In this document: in pieces, positions 20,256 through 30,054 of the stretch
Layout of the letters: every line of letters starts with the position of its first letter
How positions within the stretch are numbered: the first letter of the stretch is position 1
From: JBGTGG01 sp964398945
GTDB taxonomy: Bacteria; Bacteroidota; Bacteroidia; Cytophagales; Cyclobacteriaceae
NCBI GenBank assembly: GCA_964398945.1
Contig: CAYNOT010000022.1
Span: 1-64,000 of the forward strand
Length of the DNA: 64,000 bases
Reading direction: 5' to 3'
Program-made: the position numbers and the translations under genes
The notes under the pieces: model-generated
Told to the model about the DNA's origin: nothing
What the model saw: only the letters and a program-made list of their open reading frames with translations
Database searches by the model: none

Positions 20256-20618
20256 CGGCTTTTTAAAATGAATAGTTTGGTTTTGAATTTTATTTCAAGA
20301 AATGATAGTCCGCAAAGATACCCAACCGCCAGAGACCACTATGTCTACTCATACAAAGGGATTCTTTTGCGAGCTATTTGGAGTTCTTGCTTTATTTTGA
20401 TGTGCGACTGCGAACTAATTGTAACATGCCCAGCTATGCAGCGCACATCAACTGGACACTACTTTAGAACAATGAATCCCAGGCTATAAAAAGGTATTCC
20501 TTAAATTTTAGCTTGGATATGTTTGCGGGATTATCAGATTTCAAAATTTTGGGTTCCACATTTTCTCTATAAGAAGTTTAATATATTTGGTAAATTGCTT
20601 GTACTCTAAAATTACTGA
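20256..20618 (+). promoter_or_regulatory. Leader region upstream of susC-type gene
   Basis: No gene is recognised here; a 73-codon open frame at 20268-20489 has no signal or family. A TATATTTG -7-type box lies at 20582-20589, about 30 nt before ATG 20619, but no TTG at the usual spacing is present. This suggests an activated promoter, as expected for SusCD loci controlled by an anti-sigma/ECF or hybrid regulator; no such regulator is adjacent. Confidence 0.35.
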
Positions 20619-23600
20619 ATGAAAATATTTTTACTCTGTTTAACATTTCTTGTGCCTGCGCTTGCCCTCTCTCAAACACAACTTGTTGGGAAAGTGGTAG
20701 CTGTAAGTGAGCCGAATGGCATGCCGGGTGTAAACATTTCCATTAAAGGATCTACCGTTGGGGCGGTTACTGATGTTAATGGGGATTTTTCAATACATGT
20801 TAAAATGGGGGATGTGCTGATCTTTTCATTCATCAGTTTCAAAACCAAGGAAGTCACCTATAATGGGGAATCTAATTTAACCATTACAATGGAGGAGAAC
20901 CCCACAGAATTGCGGGAAGTTGTGGTTGTTGGATATAGCACTGTAGAGAAGAAAGATATTACCGGATCGGTGACATCGATTTCTGCTAAAAATTTTAAAG
21001 ACCTTTCGGTAAGTGGGATTGATCAGGCATTGCAGGGGCAAGCTCCAGGAGTGCAGGTAACACAATCTTCCGGTACCCCTGGCGGTGGTATAGTGGTAAG
21101 GATTAGGGGTGCAACTTCCATTAGCGCCAGCAATCGTCCGCTTTTTATTGTAGATGGTATTGCCGTGGAAACGGGGACATTATCAGGTCGTGATTTTGGG
21201 GGGCAAAGTGACAATGCGCTGGCACTTATCAATCCAAATGATATTGAATCTGTACAAATATTAAAGGATGCTTCGGCAAAGGCAATTTATGGTTCACGCG
21301 CATCGAATGGTGTTGTTATCATTACCACCAAACGGGGCACTAGCTCCAGAACCAAAATTTCGTTTGATGTACAAAGGGGGATCATCGATCCGACCAATAC
21401 ATTGGATTTGCTGAACTCAAGCCAGTTGCTTGAATTACAACGTGAGGCGGTTATCAATGCGGGCCAAAACCCGGAAGTGCTGGGGCTGATCCCCGGTGTA
21501 ACCGATGGAACCAACACCAATTGGCAAGATGAAGTATTACGGAGGGGCATCCTTTCGCAGTATCAGATTTCGGCATCGGGAGGGGATGATAATACGGCCT
21601 ACTATATTAGTGCTACTTACCGCAACGAAGAGGGTGTCCAACTCAACAATGGTTTCGAGCGGTTAAGTTTGACTATGAACCTTGATCGTAAATTCACAGA
21701 GAAACTTTCCCTGAGCACCAACTTAACCATGTCGCGCGGTTTTAATAAAAGGGTAAAAGGCGATAATTTTTTGGATGGTGTGTATTCGGGGGCAGTGAAA
21801 AGCTTACCATACTATACACCGTATAATGAAAATGGAACGTTGGTTGGTCCCGGCTCAACGTTGTATGCAGGGTTTCCAAATTTTAACCCGGTGGCACAAG
21901 CCCTTCTTCCACGTTTTGAGGTGACCACCGTAAAGGTTTTAGGCGGATTAAAAGGTACGTATAAGTTTCAGGAAAATTTAATCCTGAATGGCCAGGTCAG
22001 TGTTGATTACAATGATGTTACTGAAGACCAATACGAATCATCGCAGACTGCAATTGGGGGTTTTTTGCCGAGTGTTGGTGGCCAAGGATACGGGGTTTTT
22101 ATTGCGCAGACTTTTACCAATGTGGTTTCCAACTTAACGCTTTCTTATCATAAAGAGCTCCAACAAAAGCATTCATTAAATACTTTAATTGGAACAGAGG
22201 TATTTCAAAGCTTTGCTACAGGAGGAAGTGTTCAGGGAAGGTTGTTTCCAAGTGATGACTTTACTTACGTTGGTTCTGCAGGGATAGTTGATGCTGGTTC
22301 ATCATTCAAATCACCGCCAGCAGGATTGTTTTCTGTTTTTTTTGATGCACGCTATGATTTTGATGATCGGATTTTGGCAACACTTGGGTTTCGTGCAGAT
22401 GGGTCTTCAAATTTTGGGCTCAACAATAAATTCGGATATTTTCCGGCAGTTTCTGTTGGGTGGCGGATTTCACAGGAAGATTTTTTCAATTCAGGACCGG
22501 TGACTGATTTAAAAGTACGGGCAAGTTATGGGTTAACGGGTAATGAAAGAATAGGTGCCTTTAACTATTTAGGAACCTGGGGGCCAACAACTTATAATGG
22601 AAGTTCAGGGGTTTCGCCCAACAATGTACCCAATCCCAATATAAAGTGGGAAACAACCAGTGAATTCAATGTAGGTGTTGATGTTAGTTTATGGGCAGAC
22701 CGATTGCAGGCAACGGTAGATGCTTATTATAATAAAACATCTGATTTATTATTGACGCGACCTTATCCTTTAACAACTGGCTTCGCTGGTATTCTCGACA
22801 ACATTGGTGACATGGAAAACAAGGGAATTGAATTCAGTGTTTCTTCAGTCAATATAAACAAAGCCGATTTTAGATGGTCTACCCGGTTGAACTTGTCAAA
22901 AAACCTCAATAAAGTTCTTTACCTGGCGGATACCATTCCACTTTATAGAGGCTATAACGCAGAAGGGGTTGACGCAACAAACATCATAAAAGTTGGAGAA
23001 CCACTGGGAACTTTTTGGGGTTTGAATTACCTGGGCGTTGACCATGCCACGGGCAATGCAATCTATCAGGATTTAAATGAAGATGGTTTGATCAACAACG
23101 ATGATGCCATGGTGATTGGAAATGCCCAGGCCAAATTGTTTGGAGGTGTAACGAATATCTTCAATTATAAAAGTTTCGATCTTTCTGTTTTTTTTCAGTT
23201 TTCATTGGGAAACAAAGTGCTGAATTTTTCGAAGGCAACACTCGTCAATATGGGGGCTGATATAGAAAACAATCAGTCAGCAGAAGCATTGCGAAGATGG
23301 AGGAATGTTGGTGATATTACCGATGTGCCCCGGTATGAATTCGGGAGCAGCCAAAACAATTTACACAGCAATCGCTTGTTGGAAGATGCTTCCTACCTGC
23401 GGCTCAAAAATGTAAGCCTTGGCTACAATGTTCCTCCTAAGTACCTCAATAAATTTGGAATCAGCACCGCACGGGTTTATGTGAATGGAACAAATCTTTG
23501 GACGCTTACAAAATATACCGGCTCTGATCCCGAAGTAAGCACATTGGATGGATCGACAGCTGCCCAGGGAATTGATTTCTTTACATTACCACAAGTAAGA

Positions 23601-23636
23601 ACGATTGTTGTTGGATTAAACGTGACGTTGAAATGA
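20619..23636 (+). CDS. SusC/RagA family TonB-linked outer-membrane protein
   Basis: 1005 aa with signal peptide (ends ALSQT). Carboxypeptidase-regulatory domain (about 22-105), the pre-plug strand VVVVGYSTVEKKDITGSV, plug with RIRGATSISASNRPLFIVDG (about 165-185) and ILKDASAKAIYGSRASNGVV, then a large barrel ending VVGLNVTLK. It pairs with the SusD lipoprotein encoded directly downstream (4-nt overlap) to import oligosaccharides or peptides. The neighbouring metallopeptidase favours a proteinaceous ligand. No anti-sigma N-terminal STN domain is present. Confidence 0.95.
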   Translation: MKIFLLCLTFLVPALALSQTQLVGKVVAVSEPNGMPGVNISIKGSTVGAVTDVNGDFSIHVKMGDVLIFSFISFKTKEVTYNGESNLTITMEENPTELREVVVVGYSTVEKKDITGSVTSISAKNFKDLSVSGIDQALQGQAPGVQVTQSSGTPGGGIVVRIRGATSISASNRPLFIVDGIAVETGTLSGRDFGGQSDNALALINPNDIESVQILKDASAKAIYGSRASNGVVIITTKRGTSSRTKISFDVQRGIIDPTNTLDLLNSSQLLELQREAVINAGQNPEVLGLIPGVTDGTNTNWQDEVLRRGILSQYQISASGGDDNTAYYISATYRNEEGVQLNNGFERLSLTMNLDRKFTEKLSLSTNLTMSRGFNKRVKGDNFLDGVYSGAVKSLPYYTPYNENGTLVGPGSTLYAGFPNFNPVAQALLPRFEVTTVKVLGGLKGTYKFQENLILNGQVSVDYNDVTEDQYESSQTAIGGFLPSVGGQGYGVFIAQTFTNVVSNLTLSYHKELQQKHSLNTLIGTEVFQSFATGGSVQGRLFPSDDFTYVGSAGIVDAGSSFKSPPAGLFSVFFDARYDFDDRILATLGFRADGSSNFGLNNKFGYFPAVSVGWRISQEDFFNSGPVTDLKVRASYGLTGNERIGAFNYLGTWGPTTYNGSSGVSPNNVPNPNIKWETTSEFNVGVDVSLWADRLQATVDAYYNKTSDLLLTRPYPLTTGFAGILDNIGDMENKGIEFSVSSVNINKADFRWSTRLNLSKNLNKVLYLADTIPLYRGYNAEGVDATNIIKVGEPLGTFWGLNYLGVDHATGNAIYQDLNEDGLINNDDAMVIGNAQAKLFGGVTNIFNYKSFDLSVFFQFSLGNKVLNFSKATLVNMGADIENNQSAEALRRWRNVGDITDVPRYEFGSSQNNLHSNRLLEDASYLRLKNVSLGYNVPPKYLNKFGISTARVYVNGTNLWTLTKYTGSDPEVSTLDGSTAAQGIDFFTLPQVRTIVVGLNVTLK

Positions 23637-25057
23637 TGGGCTTCTTAAACAAAGGACATAAATTTACGAAGGGCATAACAGCATTTTCTTTCGCTGTAAT
23701 ATTGTTGTTCACCTCGTGCAACGATTTGCTTAATCCACAGCCAATTGATCTGTTGACAGACGATGTTGTATTGAACGAAGCCAGCGATGTTCCAAATGTA
23801 GAAATAGGATTGTACGCAGCGTTTCGTCCGATCATTCCTTCAACGGTTATATCAGGTGACCTTACCGCAGACATGTTAACCCACAACGGAACCTTCTCCA
23901 ATTTCCGTGAATTGGGAACGAAACAGATTACTTCAGCCAACAGCTCTGCAACAACCTTGTGGGGGAGCATTTACAATACCGTGTACCTGGCCAATTTTAT
24001 CATTGAGCGATTGCCAACCGTTCCGGGTGTTCGTGCTGTTGATCGTGATCGTGTACTCGCTACTGCTCATTTTTTGAGAGGCTATGCATACTTTGTTGCG
24101 GTCTACACGTTTGGTGGTGTGCCGTTGGTGACTGAGACGGCCATTGATGTAAATCGAAATATTGCACGCGCTTCAAGCGATGAAATCCTGGATTTTATTC
24201 TTGACGATTATAATGCAGCCCTGGATATACTTCCGGAAATCCCGGCCAATCCCGGCTTTGCCAGCGACTACGCAGTGCGCGCTGCACTCGCAAAATATCA
24301 TCTTTACATGCAACATTGGGATGATGCTGAAGATTTTGCAACCGATGTAATCAACTCCGGAAATTATTCGCTGGATACTTTGTTTACCAACATCGTCACA
24401 AAAGATTTTACAGTTGAATCAATCTTTGAAGTTGGGTACACCATCAATGATGATCCTGGTACCAACAGCGCCATTGGGCTAAACAACCTATTTGTTGGAA
24501 GGCGTGAAATTATCCCTTCAAACAAAGTCGTATTAAGCCTTGCCTCTGCCGAATCAGGAGAACGGTTTTCCAGTATTTCATTTAATCTTAATGACTTGGC
24601 AGGTGCCGACAACGGATGGTCAGTGGCAAAATATGGAACCGCTGATCAGAACAATAATAACGTGGTCGTGTTCAGGTTAGGTGAGATGTATTTGATTCGC
24701 GCTGAAGCGCGCGCCCAGCAAGGTAAAGTGGTTGGGGCCAACAGCGCACAATCTGATATCAATGCGTTACGGGAACGTGCCGACATCTGGAATCCAACAA
24801 CCCAAACCAAAACCTTTACCCCCCGGGTTGGTTCTGTTTCACAAGCCCAAATGCTTCAGATAATTGAGAACGAACGTGTTTATGAACTTGCCTTTGAAGG
24901 GCATCGGTGGTATGATTTGGTGCGGACAGGAAGGGCCTCAGCGGTAATGCCCGCATTTAATGGTAATTGGAAAAACACATACGAGTTGTGGCCAATACCA
25001 CAACGTGAGATTCAAAATAATCCTGCGCTTGCAGGAAACCAAAATGAAGGTTATTGA
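23633..25057 (+). CDS. SusD/RagB family nutrient-binding lipoprotein
   Basis: 474 aa, overlapping the susC stop by 4 nt (ATGA). Lipoprotein signal with LLFTSC, then NDLLNPQPIDLL. TPR-like helical SusD core with YFVAVYTFGGVPLVTE and DYNAALDILP, and the C-terminal block FEGHRWYDLVRTG followed by LWPIPQREIQNNP typical of RagB/SusD. It forms the lid of the SusCD transporter on the cell surface. The stop lies just ahead of the next lipoprotein start. Confidence 0.95.
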   Translation: MMGFLNKGHKFTKGITAFSFAVILLFTSCNDLLNPQPIDLLTDDVVLNEASDVPNVEIGLYAAFRPIIPSTVISGDLTADMLTHNGTFSNFRELGTKQITSANSSATTLWGSIYNTVYLANFIIERLPTVPGVRAVDRDRVLATAHFLRGYAYFVAVYTFGGVPLVTETAIDVNRNIARASSDEILDFILDDYNAALDILPEIPANPGFASDYAVRAALAKYHLYMQHWDDAEDFATDVINSGNYSLDTLFTNIVTKDFTVESIFEVGYTINDDPGTNSAIGLNNLFVGRREIIPSNKVVLSLASAESGERFSSISFNLNDLAGADNGWSVAKYGTADQNNNNVVVFRLGEMYLIRAEARAQQGKVVGANSAQSDINALRERADIWNPTTQTKTFTPRVGSVSQAQMLQIIENERVYELAFEGHRWYDLVRTGRASAVMPAFNGNWKNTYELWPIPQREIQNNPALAGNQNEGY

Positions 25058-25058
25058 A

Positions 25059-25844
25059 ATGATGAAAAAACTACTCATCCATATTCTACTTTTAATCGGG
25101 ATCGTTTCCTGTGAGACCGACCCTATTACTTTTAAAGGGCCCTATTTCGTCAGGTTCACAGAGACGGCACTAACCGAGAAAGAAAGTCGAAGTGAAGTTG
25201 TTCATGTACAAATACACAATGCAGGCCCATCATTGGATGAAGATGTAACGGTTTTTTATTCGATCAGTGGTAGTGCCCGGGAAGGGATTGACTATGAAAT
25301 TTTGGGAACACGCGGAAGTGTTGTTATTGAAGCTGGTGAATACTTTGGGTATGTTGATGTCAGGCTAATCAATAATTCCAATAATATATTGCGAAGTCAG
25401 GATTTGATTTTAACGTTGACATCTTCAAGCTCTGGTAGTTTGGGAGTTGGGCAAAGTGAAGGTGGAATTGGAAAACAATTTACGTTTACAATTTTAGATG
25501 ATTGCATTCTCGGAGGCACGTATAATGGAAGGCGGGGAAGTTCAACAGTCCCGGGTTTATCCATTACAAGTTCAGATTGTGTGAACTACCGTTTGTCAAA
25601 TTGGGACATAAATATTTTGGGGGTTTCGGAACCCATTCCACTAAGCTTCATTGACAATGGAGATAATTCCATAACGGTTCCCAGCCAAACTGTTACGGCT
25701 ATATATGTTGGGATTTATTCAGCAGACGTTGAAGTTTCAGGTGTCGGATCCGTCAATCCGGTTACCCGCGAAATATTCTTAAGTCTTACTTGTACTGATT
25801 TTATAGGCACTTTTTCGGTAACCCTAACCCTCCTACCACAATGA
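25059..25844 (+). CDS. Surface lipoprotein of the SusCD operon with Calx-beta-like domain
   Basis: About 261 aa from ATG 25059 (or 25062), directly after the susD stop; an ATG at 25044 is also in frame but overlaps susD. Lipobox IGIVSC, then ETDP. Residues ~20-150 resemble a Calx-beta/DUF4843-type strand set (VFYSISGSAREGIDYEI, YVDVRLINNS). The C-terminal ~100 residues are beta-rich, unknown. It is probably a surface glycan- or peptide-binding accessory of the SusCD complex. It overlaps the next gene by 4 nt. Confidence 0.75.
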   Translation: MMKKLLIHILLLIGIVSCETDPITFKGPYFVRFTETALTEKESRSEVVHVQIHNAGPSLDEDVTVFYSISGSAREGIDYEILGTRGSVVIEAGEYFGYVDVRLINNSNNILRSQDLILTLTSSSSGSLGVGQSEGGIGKQFTFTILDDCILGGTYNGRRGSSTVPGLSITSSDCVNYRLSNWDINILGVSEPIPLSFIDNGDNSITVPSQTVTAIYVGIYSADVEVSGVGSVNPVTREIFLSLTCTDFIGTFSVTLTLLPQ

Positions 25845-26308
25845 AAAAAAAATTACTATACAATTGGCTCCTGGTTGGTGTATTTGGTCTTTCTTGTACG
25901 GAAAAAATAGAGCCAACTCCTTTTGATTATACTAAGAATTTTAGTGGTGAAAACAGCAAAACCTGGGTTCTCAAAAGAGTAACTTTTCTAAATGATGAAG
26001 GAGACAATTTTGAGTGGGCTTTGGAATGTGAGTTAGACGATGAGTATATCTTTTATCGAGATGATGTAAGAAAATTCGAGTATAAAACAGGCTCAAAAAA
26101 ATGCTACTCTTCAGATGTTTCTTTCACAGAGACTTGGTCATTTAGCAATGCAAGCTCGACATTGTATTTCAGCATCCCATTTCTAACGGAAATCCCGCTT
26201 CCTTATACAGTTGTGGATGTTGATAAGAATGACTTGGAAGTTCGTTTATACCTTAACAATGCAGGTACACAGAGCTATCGGATGAAGTTTGAATCGGATG
26301 ATTATTAA
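25841..26308 (+). CDS. Lipoprotein, lipocalin-like
   Basis: 155 aa with lipobox FGLSC at about 19 and a following TEKIEPTPF. The sequence has the rhythm of the small lipocalin-like lipoproteins (KTWVLKRVTFLND, ETWSFSNASSTLYF, YRMKFES) found in SusCD operons, but the family is not certain. Start ATG overlaps the previous stop by 4 nt; the next gene begins 6 nt after its stop, so the operon is tight. Confidence 0.7.
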   Translation: MKKKLLYNWLLVGVFGLSCTEKIEPTPFDYTKNFSGENSKTWVLKRVTFLNDEGDNFEWALECELDDEYIFYRDDVRKFEYKTGSKKCYSSDVSFTETWSFSNASSTLYFSIPFLTEIPLPYTVVDVDKNDLEVRLYLNNAGTQSYRMKFESDDY

Positions 26309-26314
26309 AAACGT

Positions 26315-28696
26315 ATGAAGAAATTTCTGATTGGTTGTGTTGTTTTTTTGATTTGGAATGTGGGATATGCACAAATGCCAAAGGACACCCATTGCGCCAC
26401 GATGGAGATGGATAGTATTAGTCGGGTGAAATTTCCGCAACGTGGCAGGTTGATTGATTTTGAAGATGCACTGAGATCGAAAATAGAAGAGTTTAAAAAG
26501 CAAAAGTCTACGGGCAGGATAATGGCCGGTGTAGTGAGCATTCCGATCGTTGTCCATGTCATCCACAATGGAGAACCGGTAGGATCTGGAACGAACCTCA
26601 GTCTTGCTCAAGTGCAGGCACAAATCGAAGTGTTGAATGAAGACTTCCGGAAAAAACCGGGCACTCCTGGCGGCTCCAGCAACAATCCGGTCGCTGCTGA
26701 TATCGAAATTGAATTTTGCCTTTCTCCTGTAGGCCAGAATGGTGAGGCATTGGACGAACCGGGCATCCATCGCTACAACGGAGGAAGAAGTGATTGGACA
26801 CGTGACCAGATTGAAAACCAATTGAAACCAATCACTATTTGGAACGCCAATCTTTTCTACAATATCTGGACAGTAAGATTTAATGCAGCTGATGCCAACC
26901 TGGTGGGCTATGCGCAATTTCCAGATCAATCAGGTTTGTCGGGGTTAAATGTGAGTGGGGGCCCGGCCTCAACCGATGGTGTTGTGGTTCGTTACCAGTC
27001 TTTTGGTTCTGTCGACAAAGGTAATTTCCCTGTGATGGTGGCACCGTACAATAAAGGGCGAACACTATCACATGAAACCGGCCACTGGCTTGGCCTTCGC
27101 CATATCTGGGGCGATGGTGCTTGCGCTGATGATTTTGTTGCCGACACACCCACACAGCAAGGACCTAGTTCTGGCTGTCCACTAGGACGTGTCTCTTGCG
27201 GTGGTTTGAATATGGTTGAGAATTACATGGACTACTCGGATGATGCCTGTATGAATATTTTCACAATGGGCCAGAAAACCAGGATGCAGGCGGTGATTGC
27301 AATTAGCCCAAGAAGAAAGTCGTTGATTGAGGCAAATCTTTGTAGCCCACCGGTTGCCGATGTCCCTACCACCAATTTTGATGTAGCAAATTTAAATTGC
27401 GTTTTGCTTGGCAGCACGGTTGACTTCACAGACCTCTCCACCAATTTCCCTACCGAATGGCATTGGACTTTTGAGGGGGGAAACCCGGCAACATCCAATG
27501 ACCGGAACCCCAGGATTCAATACAATTCCCCGGGGAGTTACTTTGTTTCACTCTGGACAAAAAATTCAATCGGTACTTCCGATACACTAAAAATTGAAGG
27601 CTTGATCAATGTAACGGAAGAGGGCATTTGCCGGGTGTTCAACAATTTCGAGGATAGTTATACCCGTTCGCTTTTGAAACTTTCTGATGTAGACAGTGGA
27701 ACGGGTTATCTCACAGGAACCAATAGTCTACAAACAAAAGGGCTTTCGGAATTTTTTGTAAACGCGTGTGGATATCAATACATCAGTGGGCTAACAATTA
27801 ATTTTGGCAAAGCATACACCCTTCGGGAAGATGCCACTGTAAATTTTGTGGTATGGAATGCGCGCGGACCACAAAATGCCCCGGGGTCAGTGATTGAACG
27901 CAAAGTGGTTTTGTTGAAACAAATCCAGGATGATATTGCCAATGAGCGGCCCACAACTGTAGTTTTTGATCGGGAGACCCCGGTATTCGGAAAACCTTTT
28001 CAAGTGGGAATTGAATTGCTGAACAATGGTGACACACTTGCTATCCACTCATCCGCAAATGGCGAGTCTTCAAACGTTACATCATGGATAAAAGAAAGTG
28101 ACGGGGTTTGGTCACAAGCCACAATAGCATTTGGTGCCAACATCGCGATGGACATCCAACCGATTGTGGGGATGAACCCTTCTGTGCAGGTTTCCTCATC
28201 TGTGCAACTTGCTTATCCCGGTCAGGAAGTTATCCTGAATGGAAAGGGTGCCAGTATTTTTGTTTGGAATTCGGATGATGGTATGGTCAATAATTACACA
28301 GGCCCACAACTTATTGTAAATCCTATTGAAACAACGACTTATATAACCACAGGTTCTGGATTGGATTTATGCAATTCAGTGGCAAACACTACCATTTATG
28401 TGAGTGATAATATTACGGAAGCCCCGGAGGATTTGCTTGGTAAGCATCTGGTGATCAGTCCGAACCCTGGAACAAATTTCTTTCGATTGAATTTCGAAAA
28501 TAGTTACCGCGGTAAAGTAAAAGTATCAGTATTCAGCGCTATGGGGTCCCGGCAAGCAATAACTTTTCAAAAGGAAAAAACGGAAGATGTGTTTGATGAA
28601 GTGATTGAGGTTGGTGATATTACCACAGGATTGTACCTGGTTCAGGTGGAAATTGGCAATAGGAGGATCATTAGAAAATGGGTTTCTGTTCCGTAA
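26315..28696 (+). CDS. M43-family metallopeptidase with PKD domain and T9SS sorting domain
   Basis: 793 aa with signal peptide (GYAQ). The M43/pappalysin catalytic domain has HETGHWLGLRH at about 253-263, matching HExxHxxGxxH, with a Met-turn region YMDYSDDACMNIFTMGQ. A PKD-like domain (about 360-430) with SPGSYFVSLW follows, then a beta region and a C-terminal T9SS type A sorting domain (NPGTNFFRLNF ... TTGLYLVQVEIG ... KWVSVP). It is likely secreted by type IX and anchored or released outside the cell, where it would cut proteins. This gives the locus its likely substrate type. Confidence 0.92.
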   Translation: MKKFLIGCVVFLIWNVGYAQMPKDTHCATMEMDSISRVKFPQRGRLIDFEDALRSKIEEFKKQKSTGRIMAGVVSIPIVVHVIHNGEPVGSGTNLSLAQVQAQIEVLNEDFRKKPGTPGGSSNNPVAADIEIEFCLSPVGQNGEALDEPGIHRYNGGRSDWTRDQIENQLKPITIWNANLFYNIWTVRFNAADANLVGYAQFPDQSGLSGLNVSGGPASTDGVVVRYQSFGSVDKGNFPVMVAPYNKGRTLSHETGHWLGLRHIWGDGACADDFVADTPTQQGPSSGCPLGRVSCGGLNMVENYMDYSDDACMNIFTMGQKTRMQAVIAISPRRKSLIEANLCSPPVADVPTTNFDVANLNCVLLGSTVDFTDLSTNFPTEWHWTFEGGNPATSNDRNPRIQYNSPGSYFVSLWTKNSIGTSDTLKIEGLINVTEEGICRVFNNFEDSYTRSLLKLSDVDSGTGYLTGTNSLQTKGLSEFFVNACGYQYISGLTINFGKAYTLREDATVNFVVWNARGPQNAPGSVIERKVVLLKQIQDDIANERPTTVVFDRETPVFGKPFQVGIELLNNGDTLAIHSSANGESSNVTSWIKESDGVWSQATIAFGANIAMDIQPIVGMNPSVQVSSSVQLAYPGQEVILNGKGASIFVWNSDDGMVNNYTGPQLIVNPIETTTYITTGSGLDLCNSVANTTIYVSDNITEAPEDLLGKHLVISPNPGTNFFRLNFENSYRGKVKVSVFSAMGSRQAITFQKEKTEDVFDEVIEVGDITTGLYLVQVEIGNRRIIRKWVSVP

Positions 28697-28837
28697 TCTG
28701 GATGTTCCCGCGTTTATTTAAAAGATAGTATTTACGTATTTAAATAATTGGTAAATTACAGGTAAAGAATTTTTGCTATCCTGCACCACATATAGAACCC
28801 TCAAGAATTAAATATTTGAAACTCTAAAACGTAAGTG

Positions 28838-29797
28838 ATGAAAAAATATTTACAACTAGTATTATCGATAAGTGCCTTGGCGGGGTTGCTAATAGCGGTG
28901 TCCTGCAAAGATGATGATGTGCCTCCGGTACCTTCAAAATTATCTTTTGCTGTTAAGACCATGACCGTTAATGAAGCGGATGGAATTATCGAAGTTGAAA
29001 TAGTGCTTGACAAACCAGCATTGGAAAACTTTACTGTTGACTACAAAGTGTCGGGAACCGCACAGGATGCAGAGACCGAGACGAATAATACACCCGCTGC
29101 TGATTTTAGAATCCTTGAAGATTTAAGTGATTATGGCGAAGTTGATTTTGATAAGGGTCAGTCAGTTGGGATTATTCAAATTCAACTTTTTTCAGATTTC
29201 AATTACGAAGGCAATGAAATAATTGAAATTGAACTTATCGATGTTGATAGTGATCTGGTCCAAATAACCCGGGATGATGAGATAAAGATTACCATTAAGC
29301 AGGAGGATGGTTTACTTGTGTTTTTGAATTGGGAATCTCCACTGGTAGATTTGGATTTGATTATACGCAGAGGGGCAAGTACTTCTACATTGAATCAAGT
29401 GGTTGCTGGTTCACTTTTCGGTAAACCGGAATTCAATATTATACCAAAAGCACATGTTAATGCTGCATTTGGGTTAAGTTACACATACTATTCCGGAGAG
29501 GTGGACCCACTTGATTTCTTCGTAACTTTTATTGAAGTGACCGATGGGGTTTGGGCGCCAGAAGCAAACTGGATGGAATACGAAGGACAATATACACTAG
29601 AGAACATCAATGAATGGGATTCGCCAGATGAAACTATTGTGGCACAAACATTTGAAAAAGTGGGAAATACATGGATAAACTTTTCTGAGATTAAAATTCT
29701 TGATCAAGGTAGCAGGGTTGGGAGATCAAGTGATTTACTGCCGTTGTCGGAAAAATCAGACGGGATGAAAGGTAACAGAAAGTTATCCCATAAATAA
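28838..29797 (+). CDS. Calx-beta domain lipoprotein
   Basis: 319 aa from ATG 28838 (MKKYLQ). Lipobox LIAVSC at about 23 followed by KDDDVPP. A Calx-beta-type domain (about 35-150) with VNEADGIIEVEIVLDKPA and VDYKVSGTAQ precedes a beta-rich C-terminal part of unknown fold. 138 nt separate it from the metallopeptidase gene, so it may have its own start of transcription. It ends at a strong terminator. Confidence 0.75.
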   Translation: MKKYLQLVLSISALAGLLIAVSCKDDDVPPVPSKLSFAVKTMTVNEADGIIEVEIVLDKPALENFTVDYKVSGTAQDAETETNNTPAADFRILEDLSDYGEVDFDKGQSVGIIQIQLFSDFNYEGNEIIEIELIDVDSDLVQITRDDEIKITIKQEDGLLVFLNWESPLVDLDLIIRRGASTSTLNQVVAGSLFGKPEFNIIPKAHVNAAFGLSYTYYSGEVDPLDFFVTFIEVTDGVWAPEANWMEYEGQYTLENINEWDSPDETIVAQTFEKVGNTWINFSEIKILDQGSRVGRSSDLLPLSEKSDGMKGNRKLSHK

Positions 29798-29820
29798 ATA
29801 GTGAGATAGGGACTAAAAAA

Positions 29821-29852
29821 GAAGGGCTCTATTTAGAGCCCTTCTTTTTTTT
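29821..29852. terminator. Bidirectional terminator between convergent genes
   Basis: Perfect 10-bp stem GAAGGGCTCT / AGAGCCCTTC with a 4-nt loop, T tract on the plus side (29845-29852) and A run on the other. It ends the plus-strand SusCD region and overlaps the 3' end of the minus-strand gene at 29829. Confidence 0.85.
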
Positions 29853-30047
29853 CTTCAATTCACCGTAGTCTTCCCGCTCCGCTAATTTTTTGTCGTCAAC
29901 GTTTTCGTTTAGAAAAGCATTGATCTTTTCAATGTTCATATTCGATTTGATTTCACCGAACTGATCAATCGACATTTCAAAACCGTCCAAATCTTTATGG
30001 ACTTTTGGCTTTTCTTTCTTGGGTGCTGGCTTTCCTTTTTTTGACAT
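29829..30047 (-). CDS. Small basic, Lys-rich protein downstream of gltX
   Basis: 72 aa from ATG 30047 (MSKKGKPAPKKEKPK). The N-terminal third is Lys/Pro-rich, the middle reads DLDGFEMSIDQFGEIKSN and the end is KKKKKGSK. Short conserved proteins of this form follow gltX in several Bacteroidota; the function is unknown to me. It starts 7 nt after the gltX stop and is thus cotranscribed. The basic tail suggests nucleic-acid or ribosome contact (inference). Confidence 0.7.
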   Translation of the reverse strand: MSKKGKPAPKKEKPKVHKDLDGFEMSIDQFGEIKSNMNIEKINAFLNENVDDKKLAEREDYGELKKKKKGSK

Positions 30048-30054
30048 ACTCTTT

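Noticed and set aside
20268..20489. 73-codon open frame upstream of the susC-type gene
   Set aside because: No recognisable family or start context, and its region looks like leader and promoter sequence.
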